Part shown: one piece after another, positions 16,381-23,550 of the stretch
How the letters are laid out: the number at the start of each line of letters is the position of its first letter
How positions within the stretch are numbered: the stretch's first letter is position 1
From: Defluviicoccus sp.
GTDB lineage: Bacteria > Pseudomonadota > Alphaproteobacteria > MPNO01
Reading direction: 5' to 3'
Length of the DNA stretch: 43,403 nucleotides
Assembly (NCBI GenBank): GCA_022826125.1
Contig: JAJDVM010000137.1
Span: 1 to 43,403 of the forward strand
Program-made: the position numbers and the translations under genes
The notes under the pieces: generated by a model
What the model saw: the letters and a program-made list of their open reading frames with translations, nothing else
Databases searched by the model: none
Told to the model about the DNA's origin: nothing

Positions 16381-17169
16381 ATGACCACCGACAAGATGCT
16401 GTCCGCGATCGACGATGGTATCGGCCGGATGATCTTCAACAATCCGGAACGACGGAACGCGGTCTCGCTCGAAATGTGGGAGGCCGCCGAGGAGATCCTG
16501 CGCGGGTTTGCCGATAATCCCGAGGTTCGCGTCGTGGTGTTGAGCGGCGCCGGCGGAAAGGCGTTCGTGTCCGGTGCCGACATCTCGAAATTCGAGTCCG
16601 AGCGCTCGTCGGAGGAAGGCATCCGGAACTACAATGCCAAGGTCGCTTCCGCCAACGCGATGGTGGCGACGCTCCCGAAGCCCACCATCGCCGAGATCGA
16701 CGGCTATTGCGTCGGCGGCGGGCTCGGGCTCGCGCTCTGCTGCGATCTGCGCTTCTGTTCCGAGAAATCCCGCTTCGCGCTGCCGGCGGCGAAGCTCGGC
16801 CTCGGCTACGGGTTCGGCGGGCTCAAGCGCCTGGTCGACGCGGTGGGCCCCGGGGCGGCGCGAGACATCGTCTTTTCCGCCCGCATGGTCCCCGCCGACG
16901 AAGCCCGTGGAATCGGACTCGTCCAGCGAGTCGTGTCCGACGGAACGCTCGCCGCAACCGTGACCGAATATGCGCGAGCCGTCGCCGCCAACGCTCCCCT
17001 CACGGTCAAGGGCATGAAGCTGATCGTCAACGAGGTGCTGAAACCCGACGGCGAACGCGACCTGGCGGCGTGCCAGGCGCTCGTCGACGCCTGCTTTGCC
17101 AGCGAGGACTACATAGAAGGCCGCACCGCCTTCATGGAAAAACGCCCGCCCGCCTTCAAGGGACGGTAA
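16381..17169 (+). CDS. Crotonase/enoyl-CoA hydratase superfamily protein without the usual catalytic glutamates
   Basis: A 262-residue crotonase-fold protein. The oxyanion-hole segments are present: SGADIS near residues 64-69, and VGGGLGL near 111-117. In enoyl-CoA hydratase the two catalytic glutamates lie in GGGCEL and QPEIKLG. Here the matching positions read GGGLGL (Gly116) and LPAAKLG (Ala136), so both are missing. Ordinary hydratase activity is therefore doubtful, and an isomerase, hydrolase or decarboxylase-type reaction is more likely. It directly follows the CoA-transferase gene on the same strand. The family call is secure, the reaction open. Confidence 0.9.
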   Translation: MTTDKMLSAIDDGIGRMIFNNPERRNAVSLEMWEAAEEILRGFADNPEVRVVVLSGAGGKAFVSGADISKFESERSSEEGIRNYNAKVASANAMVATLPKPTIAEIDGYCVGGGLGLALCCDLRFCSEKSRFALPAAKLGLGYGFGGLKRLVDAVGPGAARDIVFSARMVPADEARGIGLVQRVVSDGTLAATVTEYARAVAANAPLTVKGMKLIVNEVLKPDGERDLAACQALVDACFASEDYIEGRTAFMEKRPPAFKGR

Positions 17170-17235
17170 GGCGCAGCGCCGCAAGGTCCCTGTTGTAGCG
17201 TATCCGCTATAAATGGAACCGTATCGACGTGGCGT

Positions 17236-17336
17236 CCCTCGATACGGCGCTGACGCGCCTACTCGGGATGAGGGAGATTTTCGGCGGCCACAACATCCCC
17301 CTCATCCTGAGTAGCGGCGAAGCTGCGTATCGAAGG
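17236..17336. repeat. Palindromic intergenic repeat, copy 1 (TCGATACG ... CTACTCGGGATGAGGG type)
   Basis: The left arm (17236-17274) and right arm (17298-17336) are near-reverse-complements of each other, each reading roughly TCGATACG, a GC-rich middle, CTACTC, then GATGAGGG. A second copy lies at 33943-34043. It sits between the convergent crotonase and ribA genes, where the transcript could fold into a long hairpin and end transcription both ways. Confidence 0.75.
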
Positions 17337-17351
17337 ATGTGCCTCGCCCGG

Positions 17352-18503
17352 CTACAGCAAATGCCCGCTCTTGTCGGCCTTGGTCGACAGGTAGAAGGCG
17401 TTGTGGTCGTTGGAGGGGAAGCTGTGCGGCACCCGTTCGGCGACCTCGATTCCGAAGCGGGAGAGCGCCTCTACCTTGTCCGGATTGTTGGTCATCAGCC
17501 GCACCGACGAATAGCCCAGCCTGCGGAGCATCTCCGCGGCGGGCAGGAACACCCGCTCGTCCGCGTCGAACCCCAGCCGTTCGTTCGCCTCCACCGTATC
17601 GAAGCCGAGATCCTGTAGGGCGTACGCCCGTAGCTTGTTGATCAGCCCGATGCCGCGGCCTTCTTGGGCGAGGTAGAGAAGAATGCCGGCCCCGTCGGTC
17701 GAGATCTGTTCGATGGCGCCGCGCAACTGCTGTCCGCAATCGCATTTGAGCGAACCCAGCAGATCGCCGGTGAAGCATTCCGAATGGAGCCGGGCCAGCA
17801 CCGGGCCGGGCGGGGGAGGGTCGTTGATCGCGATCGCGAAGTGCTCGGTTCCGCCGTCGCGCGGGCGAAAGGCGAAAATGCGCGCGCCCTCCGCGCCTTC
17901 GAGCGGCACTTTCGCCGCGGTCACCTGCTCGAGCCGGTGCGATGCGGCAACGTCGTAGGACATGACCTGGGACGGTCCGACCCGAAGCATGTCCGCCTTT
18001 TCGGCCCCCAGCGCGGCGGAGACGTCTTCCACCTCGACGGCAACCGTCGCCGGCAGCAGGCGCGCGATCTTGGCGAGCCGCACCGACGCCACCACGCCGG
18101 CCGGCACCGGATCGCGCCGCGCCTCGAACGGGCCGCGCAGAGGCTGGGCGAGGTCGGTCGCCGGATCCGCGAGGCTCGCCAGCCCCTCGATCGAGAGCCA
18201 TGCCGGGACGGGAATCCGGATCACGTCCGGCGTGTAGAGGCGGATTTTCAGGGTGGCGGCCCGGTTATGGGTAATCGCCAGGTCCGGTTCCCGCCCCGCC
18301 ACCCGGCGCAACGCGTCGAGTCGCGATACCGAGATGAGCTCGGCCGCGAACGCGACGATGCCGCCGGCATCCCCGGGCTCGGCGAGAATCACGGGCAACC
18401 CGCGGCGAAGTTCGCCGGCCGCGCGGTCCACCGCGGCGGTACCGCCGGTCTCGAATCCCGTTACGTCCCAAGACGGCACGGGGCGGGCGGGGTCGGAAGT
18501 CAT
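17352..18503 (-). CDS. ribA: GTP cyclohydrolase II with a decayed DHBP-synthase-like N-terminal domain
   Basis: A 383-residue RibBA-type protein. The C-terminal half (about 185-380) is a complete cyclohydrolase II, the first step of riboflavin synthesis. Its zinc cysteines lie in SECFTGDLLGSLKCDCG, with the GTP-site motif QEGRGIGL and the late MTNNPDK. The N-terminal half keeps the rough outline of DHBP synthase (ELRRGLPVILAEPGD near 32-46) but lacks the acidic [10 protein letters not shown] motif and the later THGRGLIC, so it should not make DHBP. The ATG at 18503 is chosen; the longer frame upstream has no family similarity. It stands alone, divergent from the Fe-S operon and 12 kb from the other rib genes. 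Confidence 0.93.
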   Translation of the reverse strand: MTSDPARPVPSWDVTGFETGGTAAVDRAAGELRRGLPVILAEPGDAGGIVAFAAELISVSRLDALRRVAGREPDLAITHNRAATLKIRLYTPDVIRIPVPAWLSIEGLASLADPATDLAQPLRGPFEARRDPVPAGVVASVRLAKIARLLPATVAVEVEDVSAALGAEKADMLRVGPSQVMSYDVAASHRLEQVTAAKVPLEGAEGARIFAFRPRDGGTEHFAIAINDPPPPGPVLARLHSECFTGDLLGSLKCDCGQQLRGAIEQISTDGAGILLYLAQEGRGIGLINKLRAYALQDLGFDTVEANERLGFDADERVFLPAAEMLRRLGYSSVRLMTNNPDKVEALSRFGIEVAERVPHSFPSNDHNAFYLSTKADKSGHLL

Positions 18504-18588
18504 GGCACCTACATACGCCCCGCCCCGCCTTGCCCGCAACTGTCCCCTATGCCAGTTTGGCGCCCGTTGACGGTCCGGCGGGGAGTCG

Positions 18589-19605
18589 ATGGACGCAACC
18601 GAAGTCAAGGCCCTGGCGAAGGATCTGGGCGCGGATCTGGCGGGGATCGCGGACGCCTCCGTCCTCAACGCGTTTCCGCCCGACCCGCTGTTTCCGCAGA
18701 CGCCCGAGCGGATTTCTCCGCACGTCAAGAGCGTTGTCGTGATCGCGCAGCGCATTCCCGTCGGCGCCTTCCGGTGCAAGACCAACGTGCCGGTCCAGTA
18801 CATCGACATGCTGGTGCTGAGGCGGATGGACAGGATCGCCTACCGGCTCGTCGACGCGCTCGAACAAGCCGGTCATCCGAGCTTCGTCACCGCGGCGCAG
18901 GAGACCGACTGGAGCTACAAGCGGGCGAGCTACGGGCGGCTGTCGACGCGCCATCTGGGGATCGAGGCGGGGCTCGGCACGTTCGGCCTTGAGGTGAACA
19001 TCCTGACGCCCGAGTTCGGGCCGAGGATCTACCTGACCGGCGTGCTCACCGAATGCGAGCTGGAAGCTGACAAGCCGATGACCGAGCAGGTCTGCATCGG
19101 CGAGAGCTGCAGCCGCTGCCTCTATTCCTGCCCGTCCGACGCGGTCCGTCATTTCGGCATCGACAAGCGCGCCTGTGCCACCGAGGCGCAGGAGTTCGGG
19201 TTCACCACCATTCTGAAATTCTGGGAGCATTTCCTGGCCTCCGACGGGGAAACCAGGCGGCGCTTGATCGCCGACCGGGAAATCTACGGCTTCTGGCAGG
19301 GACTGCTCAGGGTGGTGGGGTCGTTCGGCGACTGTCCCCGTTGCCTCGCGGTCTGCCCGGTGGGCAACGATTACCACGCTTTCCTCGCGCCGCTTCAGAA
19401 GGTGATCCCCGAAAAGACGCCGGAGAAGGTCGACAAGGCTGCCGCGTTCAAGGAGGCCCGCAAGGCGGGTGCCGAAGTGGACGGGCTGAACGACTGGAAC
19501 GTGCGCTGGGTGGGGCCGGAGGGCTACAAGGGCATCGTCGCGCGCCAGCTACAGGCCTTCAAGGCGTTGCAGCGCGAGCGCGAGACGAACGCGGCCGAGC
19601 GCTAG
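18589..19605 (+). CDS. RdhA/QueG-like Fe-S protein, first of a tandem pair
   Basis: A 338-residue protein with an N-terminal QueG/RdhA-type region starting LAKDLGADLAGIAD near residues 8-21. The stretch GIEAGLGTFGLEVNILTPEFGPR near 124-146 is characteristic of corrinoid-binding reductive dehalogenase relatives. Two [4Fe-4S] clusters are predicted from eight cysteines: CIGESCSRCLYSCP near 168-181, one in RACATE, and CPRCLAVCP near 249-257. No signal peptide or Tat motif is present, so it should act in the cytoplasm. The next gene begins at the base after its stop codon and encodes a paralogue, so a heterodimer is plausible. An activity on an organohalide, an epoxide or a hydroxylated acyl compound is inference. 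Confidence 0.82.
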   Translation: MDATEVKALAKDLGADLAGIADASVLNAFPPDPLFPQTPERISPHVKSVVVIAQRIPVGAFRCKTNVPVQYIDMLVLRRMDRIAYRLVDALEQAGHPSFVTAAQETDWSYKRASYGRLSTRHLGIEAGLGTFGLEVNILTPEFGPRIYLTGVLTECELEADKPMTEQVCIGESCSRCLYSCPSDAVRHFGIDKRACATEAQEFGFTTILKFWEHFLASDGETRRRLIADREIYGFWQGLLRVVGSFGDCPRCLAVCPVGNDYHAFLAPLQKVIPEKTPEKVDKAAAFKEARKAGAEVDGLNDWNVRWVGPEGYKGIVARQLQAFKALQRERETNAAER

Positions 19606-20616
19606 ATGGTCGGCGTATTCCAGACCCCGCTCGACGCGGACACAATAAAGGCGAAGGCGAGGGCGCTCGGGGCCGACCTTGTCGGCATCGCCGACGGCGC
19701 GGTGATGGACGCGCATCCGCCGGACCCGCGCGACCCGCGCCGGCCGAAGGACATCACCGAGCATGACGGCGGCCGGGTGATCGTCCTCGCCAAGCGCTAC
19801 TCCGCCGGCACGACCCGGATCGCGCGCTGGGACGAGCGGCACAAGTACTACAACGACGAGCTCGTCCTCACGATGCTGGAGGAGACCTCGCTCGAGCTCG
19901 TCTTCTGGCTGGAGGACAACGGTTATCCCGCGATCATCATCCCGCCGACCCATGCCGATCCGTGGCTCTACCGCGGCGACCGCAACCAGCACATGACCAC
20001 GGTGCTGTCGCTCACCCATGCGGCCGTCGAGGCGGGGCTCGGGACGCTGGGCCTGAACCTGCAGCTCATCACGCCCGAGTTCGGCCCGCGCGTGCTCGTG
20101 ACCGCGGTGATGTGCTCCGTCGACTGCGAGACAGACGGCCGCCGGGAGGAGGCGCTGTGTCTCGGTCCCGAATGCGGCCGTTGCCTGACCGCTTGCCCGG
20201 GAGACGTGGTGGGGCACTGGGAGCGCGACTGGCCCGCTTGCGACAGCTACCGGTCGCCGCACGGCTTCTCGCAGCTCGCGGGTCACCTGGGCGACATCCT
20301 GGAGGCGCCGGACGACGCCGCCAGGCTCGACATGATCCGGTCCGAGACCAGCTTCAACCTGTGGCAGAGCATTTTGCGCGGCGCCGGGGTTATCAGCGGA
20401 TGCCGGCGCTGCCAGGACGTGTGTCCGGTGGGCGAGGACTACGCCCGGATGATCGGCGACAGCCTCGAAGAGATACCGGAGGCGACCCCGGAAAAGGCCC
20501 GGCGGCTCGCGGCCATGGCCGAAGCGGAGGCGCGGGGGGCGCTCCCCGGCTCGTATGCCGGTCAGGAGCGCTGGATCGGCGCGCTCGGCTATCTCGGGAG
20601 CGACGCCGCGGAATGA
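19606..20616 (+). CDS. RdhA/QueG-like Fe-S protein, second of a tandem pair
   Basis: A 336-residue paralogue of the preceding protein, with the same domain order. It starts with an ARALGADLVGIAD stretch near residues 18-30, then EAGLGTLGLNLQLITPEFGPR near 143-163. A double-cluster module follows: CLGPECGRCLTACP near 185-198, one cysteine in WPACDSY, and CRRCQDVCP near 266-274. Its ATG begins exactly at the base after the upstream stop and its own stop overlaps the next start (ATGA), so all three genes are translationally coupled. The two paralogues differ clearly along their length, so this is an old duplication rather than a recent one. Confidence 0.82.
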   Translation: MVGVFQTPLDADTIKAKARALGADLVGIADGAVMDAHPPDPRDPRRPKDITEHDGGRVIVLAKRYSAGTTRIARWDERHKYYNDELVLTMLEETSLELVFWLEDNGYPAIIIPPTHADPWLYRGDRNQHMTTVLSLTHAAVEAGLGTLGLNLQLITPEFGPRVLVTAVMCSVDCETDGRREEALCLGPECGRCLTACPGDVVGHWERDWPACDSYRSPHGFSQLAGHLGDILEAPDDAARLDMIRSETSFNLWQSILRGAGVISGCRRCQDVCPVGEDYARMIGDSLEEIPEATPEKARRLAAMAEAEARGALPGSYAGQERWIGALGYLGSDAAE

Positions 20617-21959
20617 GCGCCCTGGAGACCCTGGCCCGGGGGCGTCCGGACATCTACGCGGATCTGCCGCTTTGCATCCCGGAGAGCCCGGAAGAGATCG
20701 CGGCCATCCAGAGCAGACGCAAGCGCATCGCCGTCGAGCGCGCCCGCAGATCGCCGTTCTGGCGCCCCCGCCTCGAGGGGATCGACATCGACAAGCTCGA
20801 CGACCCCGAGGAATGGTCGAAGATCCCGATCCTGACCAAGGATCGGCTTCGCGCGATGTCCGACGAGCGGTTTTACGAGGATTTCTGCACGCTCGACGGT
20901 CAGGAAATCTGCGAGTACTGGCGCTCGGGCGGGAGCACCGGAAAGCCGCTCTTCTACCCGAAGACCTTCGAGGACATCCTCTTCAACATGGTCGGTTTCA
21001 TCCGTACCTTCGCATCCGCCGGGATCGAGGACGGAGAGAACCACAGGGCGCACATATCGACCCCGCTCGGCGTCCATCCGGTCGGTCACATGTGGGCGCG
21101 CGCGGCGCAGATCATGGGGATGGGCGCGGTCTGGGCGGGATCCGGTGCGTCTCTTCCGTCGGTTCAGCAGCTCGCCCTCATCTCCTCGCTCAAGCCCACG
21201 GTCTGGATGGGCATGTCGAGCTACGGGCTGCACCTCGCCAACCTTGCCAATTCGCGGGGCGTCGATCTCGCCGAAAGCCCGGTCTCGACGATGCTGTGCT
21301 CCGCCGAGGCGCTTTCGGCCGCCAAGCGGGAAAAGCTCGAACGAGACTGGGGCGCCACCGTCTTCGACTGTTTCGGGATGACCGAGATCAGCATGCTGGC
21401 GGCGGAAGGACCGTCCCGCCAAGGGTTCAGGACCTGGACCGATCTCGCGATTTTCGAGGTACTCGACCCCGATACCGGCAAGCCGGTGCCGGACGGCGAG
21501 GCCGGCCACCTGGTTTCTACCGCGCTGTTCGGCAACAACGGAGCGCCGTTCCTGCGTTGGGATTCGGGCGACATCGTGATCATGAACCCCGCCGGAGGCG
21601 ACGACGGGGCGTTCTCGGTCTTCCCGACGATGCGCCACGCCCACCGCACGGCGGGTTTCTTCAAGCTGCGCGGCGTCAACGTCAACCACCAGGAGTTCGA
21701 GGACATGATGTTCGGGCACCGTTCGGTGAACGACTTCAAGCTCGAACTGATCGGCGATGCCGCCGGCCTTGAGCATCTGCGGGTCTCCGTCGAGCCGCGG
21801 CGCGGCGCCGACGCCGCCGCGCTGCGCGGGGATCTGGAGCGGCGCACCAAGGAGACCTTTGAGCTCTCGCCCGACATCGTGATCCTGGAACCCGGCGTAC
21901 TGGCCGGCGAATTCGAGGCCAGCGTGAAGGCGCCGCGCTTCATCGACCGGCGTCGGTAA
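20613..21959 (+). CDS. Phenylacetate-CoA ligase-like adenylate-forming enzyme (PaaK/CapK group)
   Basis: A 448-residue adenylate-forming enzyme. The phosphate-binding loop reads SGGSTGKP (near residues 107-114). FGMTE (near 254-258) is the adenine-site motif, RWDSGDI (near 314-320) contains the ribose-binding aspartate, and FKLRGVNVNHQEFED (near 349-363) is the hinge and start of the C-terminal lid of PaaK-type ligases. It should activate an aryl or acyl carboxylate with ATP, usually to the CoA thioester. The start overlaps the stop of the second Fe-S protein as ATGA, and an intrinsic terminator follows the stop. This makes it a fixed partner of the two RdhA-like proteins and suggests that their substrate is a CoA-activated or activatable acid. 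Confidence 0.88.
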   Translation: MSALETLARGRPDIYADLPLCIPESPEEIAAIQSRRKRIAVERARRSPFWRPRLEGIDIDKLDDPEEWSKIPILTKDRLRAMSDERFYEDFCTLDGQEICEYWRSGGSTGKPLFYPKTFEDILFNMVGFIRTFASAGIEDGENHRAHISTPLGVHPVGHMWARAAQIMGMGAVWAGSGASLPSVQQLALISSLKPTVWMGMSSYGLHLANLANSRGVDLAESPVSTMLCSAEALSAAKREKLERDWGATVFDCFGMTEISMLAAEGPSRQGFRTWTDLAIFEVLDPDTGKPVPDGEAGHLVSTALFGNNGAPFLRWDSGDIVIMNPAGGDDGAFSVFPTMRHAHRTAGFFKLRGVNVNHQEFEDMMFGHRSVNDFKLELIGDAAGLEHLRVSVEPRRGADAAALRGDLERRTKETFELSPDIVILEPGVLAGEFEASVKAPRFIDRRR

Positions 21960-21971
21960 CGGTATCCAAAT

Positions 21972-22016
21972 AATCACCGGCCGGGCGTCCATTCGACCGG
22001 GTGATTCGCTTTTTTT
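21972..22016 (+). terminator. Rho-independent terminator of the Fe-S/CoA-ligase operon
   Basis: The arms AATCACCGG (21972-21980) and CCGGGTGATT (21997-22006) pair with a single bulge, and seven T residues follow at 22010-22016. It begins 13 bases after the ligase stop codon. Confidence 0.85.
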
Positions 22017-22179
22017 GATAATCCGGTATTCTCTTGTTGGCTTAGATACAATCTATAAATATTTGATTTAGAATGAATTTATCGTTTTCCCTATTGCATG
22101 GTTCTCGCGTTCCTGGCAACGCGCGGCGGCTTCATATTCCGGTAACAATCGCCAACCGCTTGTGAAATATTTTTCCCGG

Positions 22180-22311
22180 ATTTGCGGTTTCTCCCTTCCG
22201 CAGGTCCCTTGTGGGGGGATCGGGTTGTCCTGCCAAATGCCTCCCTGTGTTTCCCCCCTGCGACTTGCGGAGCTTAAGTCGCTGGCTCGGCCTGGGCTCC
22301 GCACCTTTTTT
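22180..22311 (+). ncRNA. Candidate trans-acting small RNA with CU-rich loops
   Basis: Three consecutive hairpins on the plus strand lie in an AT-richer, gene-free region. Hairpin 1 pairs TGCGG (22183-22187) with CCGCA (22198-22202) around a 10-base loop containing CTCCC. Hairpin 2 pairs GGGGGGA (22213-22219) with TCCCCCC (22252-22258), with CCTCCC in the loop. Hairpin 3 pairs TGCGGAGC (22266-22273) with GCTCCGCA (22296-22303), followed by CC and six T residues, an intrinsic terminator that belongs to no gene. Looped CU-rich motifs able to pair with Shine-Dalgarno sequences plus a terminator hairpin are the layout of AbcR-like alphaproteobacterial sRNAs. The 5' end is not fixed and may lie further upstream. 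Confidence 0.5.
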
Positions 22312-22326
22312 GCATAGTGTCGATTT

Positions 22327-22416
22327 TGGTGGATGGGGTGGGATTCGAACCCACGAGACGTTTGCGCGCCTGCCGGTTTTCAAGACCGGTGCCTTCGACC
22401 GCTCGGCCACCCATCC
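22327..22416 (-). tRNA. tRNA-Ser (anticodon TGA), CCA encoded
   Basis: A 90-base class II tRNA read on the minus strand. The acceptor GGATGGG pairs with CCCATCC, the anticodon loop CTTGAAA gives anticodon TGA (reads UCN serine codons), the variable arm is long, the T loop is GTTCGAATC, and CCA is encoded at the 3' end. The candidate sRNA terminator and AT-rich DNA lie just beyond its 3' end. No integrase or duplicated tRNA 3' end is seen nearby. Confidence 0.96.
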
Positions 22417-22546
22417 GCATAGCGATTCCGCCGCAGCCCGTCGCGTAAGGGAAAACTGAACCCCTCGGGGACCGATTGCAACCCGCCGCGGCCTGTCGCC
22501 CGCGCCGGCCGTTTGGTCTAGGATGGAACGCTCGGGAGAGGTGCAG

Positions 22547-23479
22547 ATGCAGACACTGGTGCTTGAGAATACGGCCCCGTTTCAGGGGCTGTGCGAATTG
22601 GTCGCCGACGATGAGGGGCTGTTCGAGCGGGAGGGCCTCGAAATCGAATGGGTGGACCGCGAGGCCGGGGTGGACAGGCGTACTCGCGTCGACATTCTCG
22701 GCCCGGAAGGACTCGATCCCCATTCGAGCCACGGCAAGCTCTTCGAAGAGGGAAGGGCGGACATGTACAACGCCTGCGAGTGGGGGAATTACTGCCGGGT
22801 GCAGGACTCGGGCATCCAGGGCGGACGCCAGATCGGCCGCCGCTCGATCGTCACCTACGCGGCGATCGCGGTGCGACGCGATTCCGACGTCTTCACCGTG
22901 CAACAGCTCGCCGACCGGCTGGTGGGCGTGCCGTTCTATTTCGGCACCCACTATCTCGCGCTTCACATGCTGGAGGGTTTCCTGCCGCGCGACCGCATCA
23001 GAGTGTGCAGCGCTCCGATGGGCTCCCGGTTCCGTCTCGATTCGATGATGTCGGGCGAGATCGAGGCGACCACGCTGACCGAGCCCTACATTACGCTCGC
23101 CGAGAAGAAGGGCTGCCGTATCCTGACGGCCTCGTTCTATCACGGCACCGAAGTCGCTTCCGACAAGGTCGACGCCGATACCTACGCGCGGTTCAACCGC
23201 GCCGTTCGGGAGGCCGTGCGGCGGATCGATGCCGACAAGACCGGATACCTGCGCTATTTCATCGACCGCCATGCCGGCGATCCCGAAATCGCGGCGCTGA
23301 GCGTCGACGATCTCCGGGCCAGCCGGATCGTCGTCGTCGAGCCCGAGCCCATCCCGGACGATGAGCTCGAACGGACCGCCGCATGGATCCGGAGCTGGGG
23401 CATGCTGCGCGAGACCGAAGACGCGGCATCGCTGGTCGATTTCGGGTTGCAGTCGGCGGCCCACCACGCCGCGGAGTAG
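22547..23479 (+). CDS. NMT1/THI5-like (ABC-type substrate-binding fold) protein without signal peptide
   Basis: A 310-residue protein with the NMT1/SsuA-type periplasmic-binding fold: an opening FQGLCELVADDEGLFEREGLEIEWV (about 10-34), a central MYNACEWGNY near 74-83 and TTLTEPYITLAEKKG near 178-192. It starts at an ATG with a GGAGAGG site. The N-terminus has no hydrophobic signal sequence, and no ABC permease or ATPase gene is adjacent. A cytoplasmic enzyme or sensor role is therefore possible, but it lacks the cysteine-rich motif of yeast THI5. It is followed by a GMC oxidoreductase gene on the same strand (71-base gap). The ligand is unknown. Confidence 0.75.
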   Translation: MQTLVLENTAPFQGLCELVADDEGLFEREGLEIEWVDREAGVDRRTRVDILGPEGLDPHSSHGKLFEEGRADMYNACEWGNYCRVQDSGIQGGRQIGRRSIVTYAAIAVRRDSDVFTVQQLADRLVGVPFYFGTHYLALHMLEGFLPRDRIRVCSAPMGSRFRLDSMMSGEIEATTLTEPYITLAEKKGCRILTASFYHGTEVASDKVDADTYARFNRAVREAVRRIDADKTGYLRYFIDRHAGDPEIAALSVDDLRASRIVVVEPEPIPDDELERTAAWIRSWGMLRETEDAASLVDFGLQSAAHHAAE

Positions 23480-23550
23480 GGTCCACCCGCCAACCCACGC
23501 GCCGCTTCCGTTATTCCCGACCGCGGAGCCGGACCACCGGGGAGAATATC

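Noticed and set aside
18504-18809. N-terminal extension of the cyclohydrolase II gene
   Set aside because: It runs antisense through the start of the divergent Fe-S protein gene and shows no similarity to RibBA proteins.
21960-22416. AT-rich DNA beside tRNA-Ser as a genomic-island attachment site
   Set aside because: No integrase, no duplicated tRNA 3' end and no mobile genes are found in the window; terminators and a possible sRNA explain the region better.
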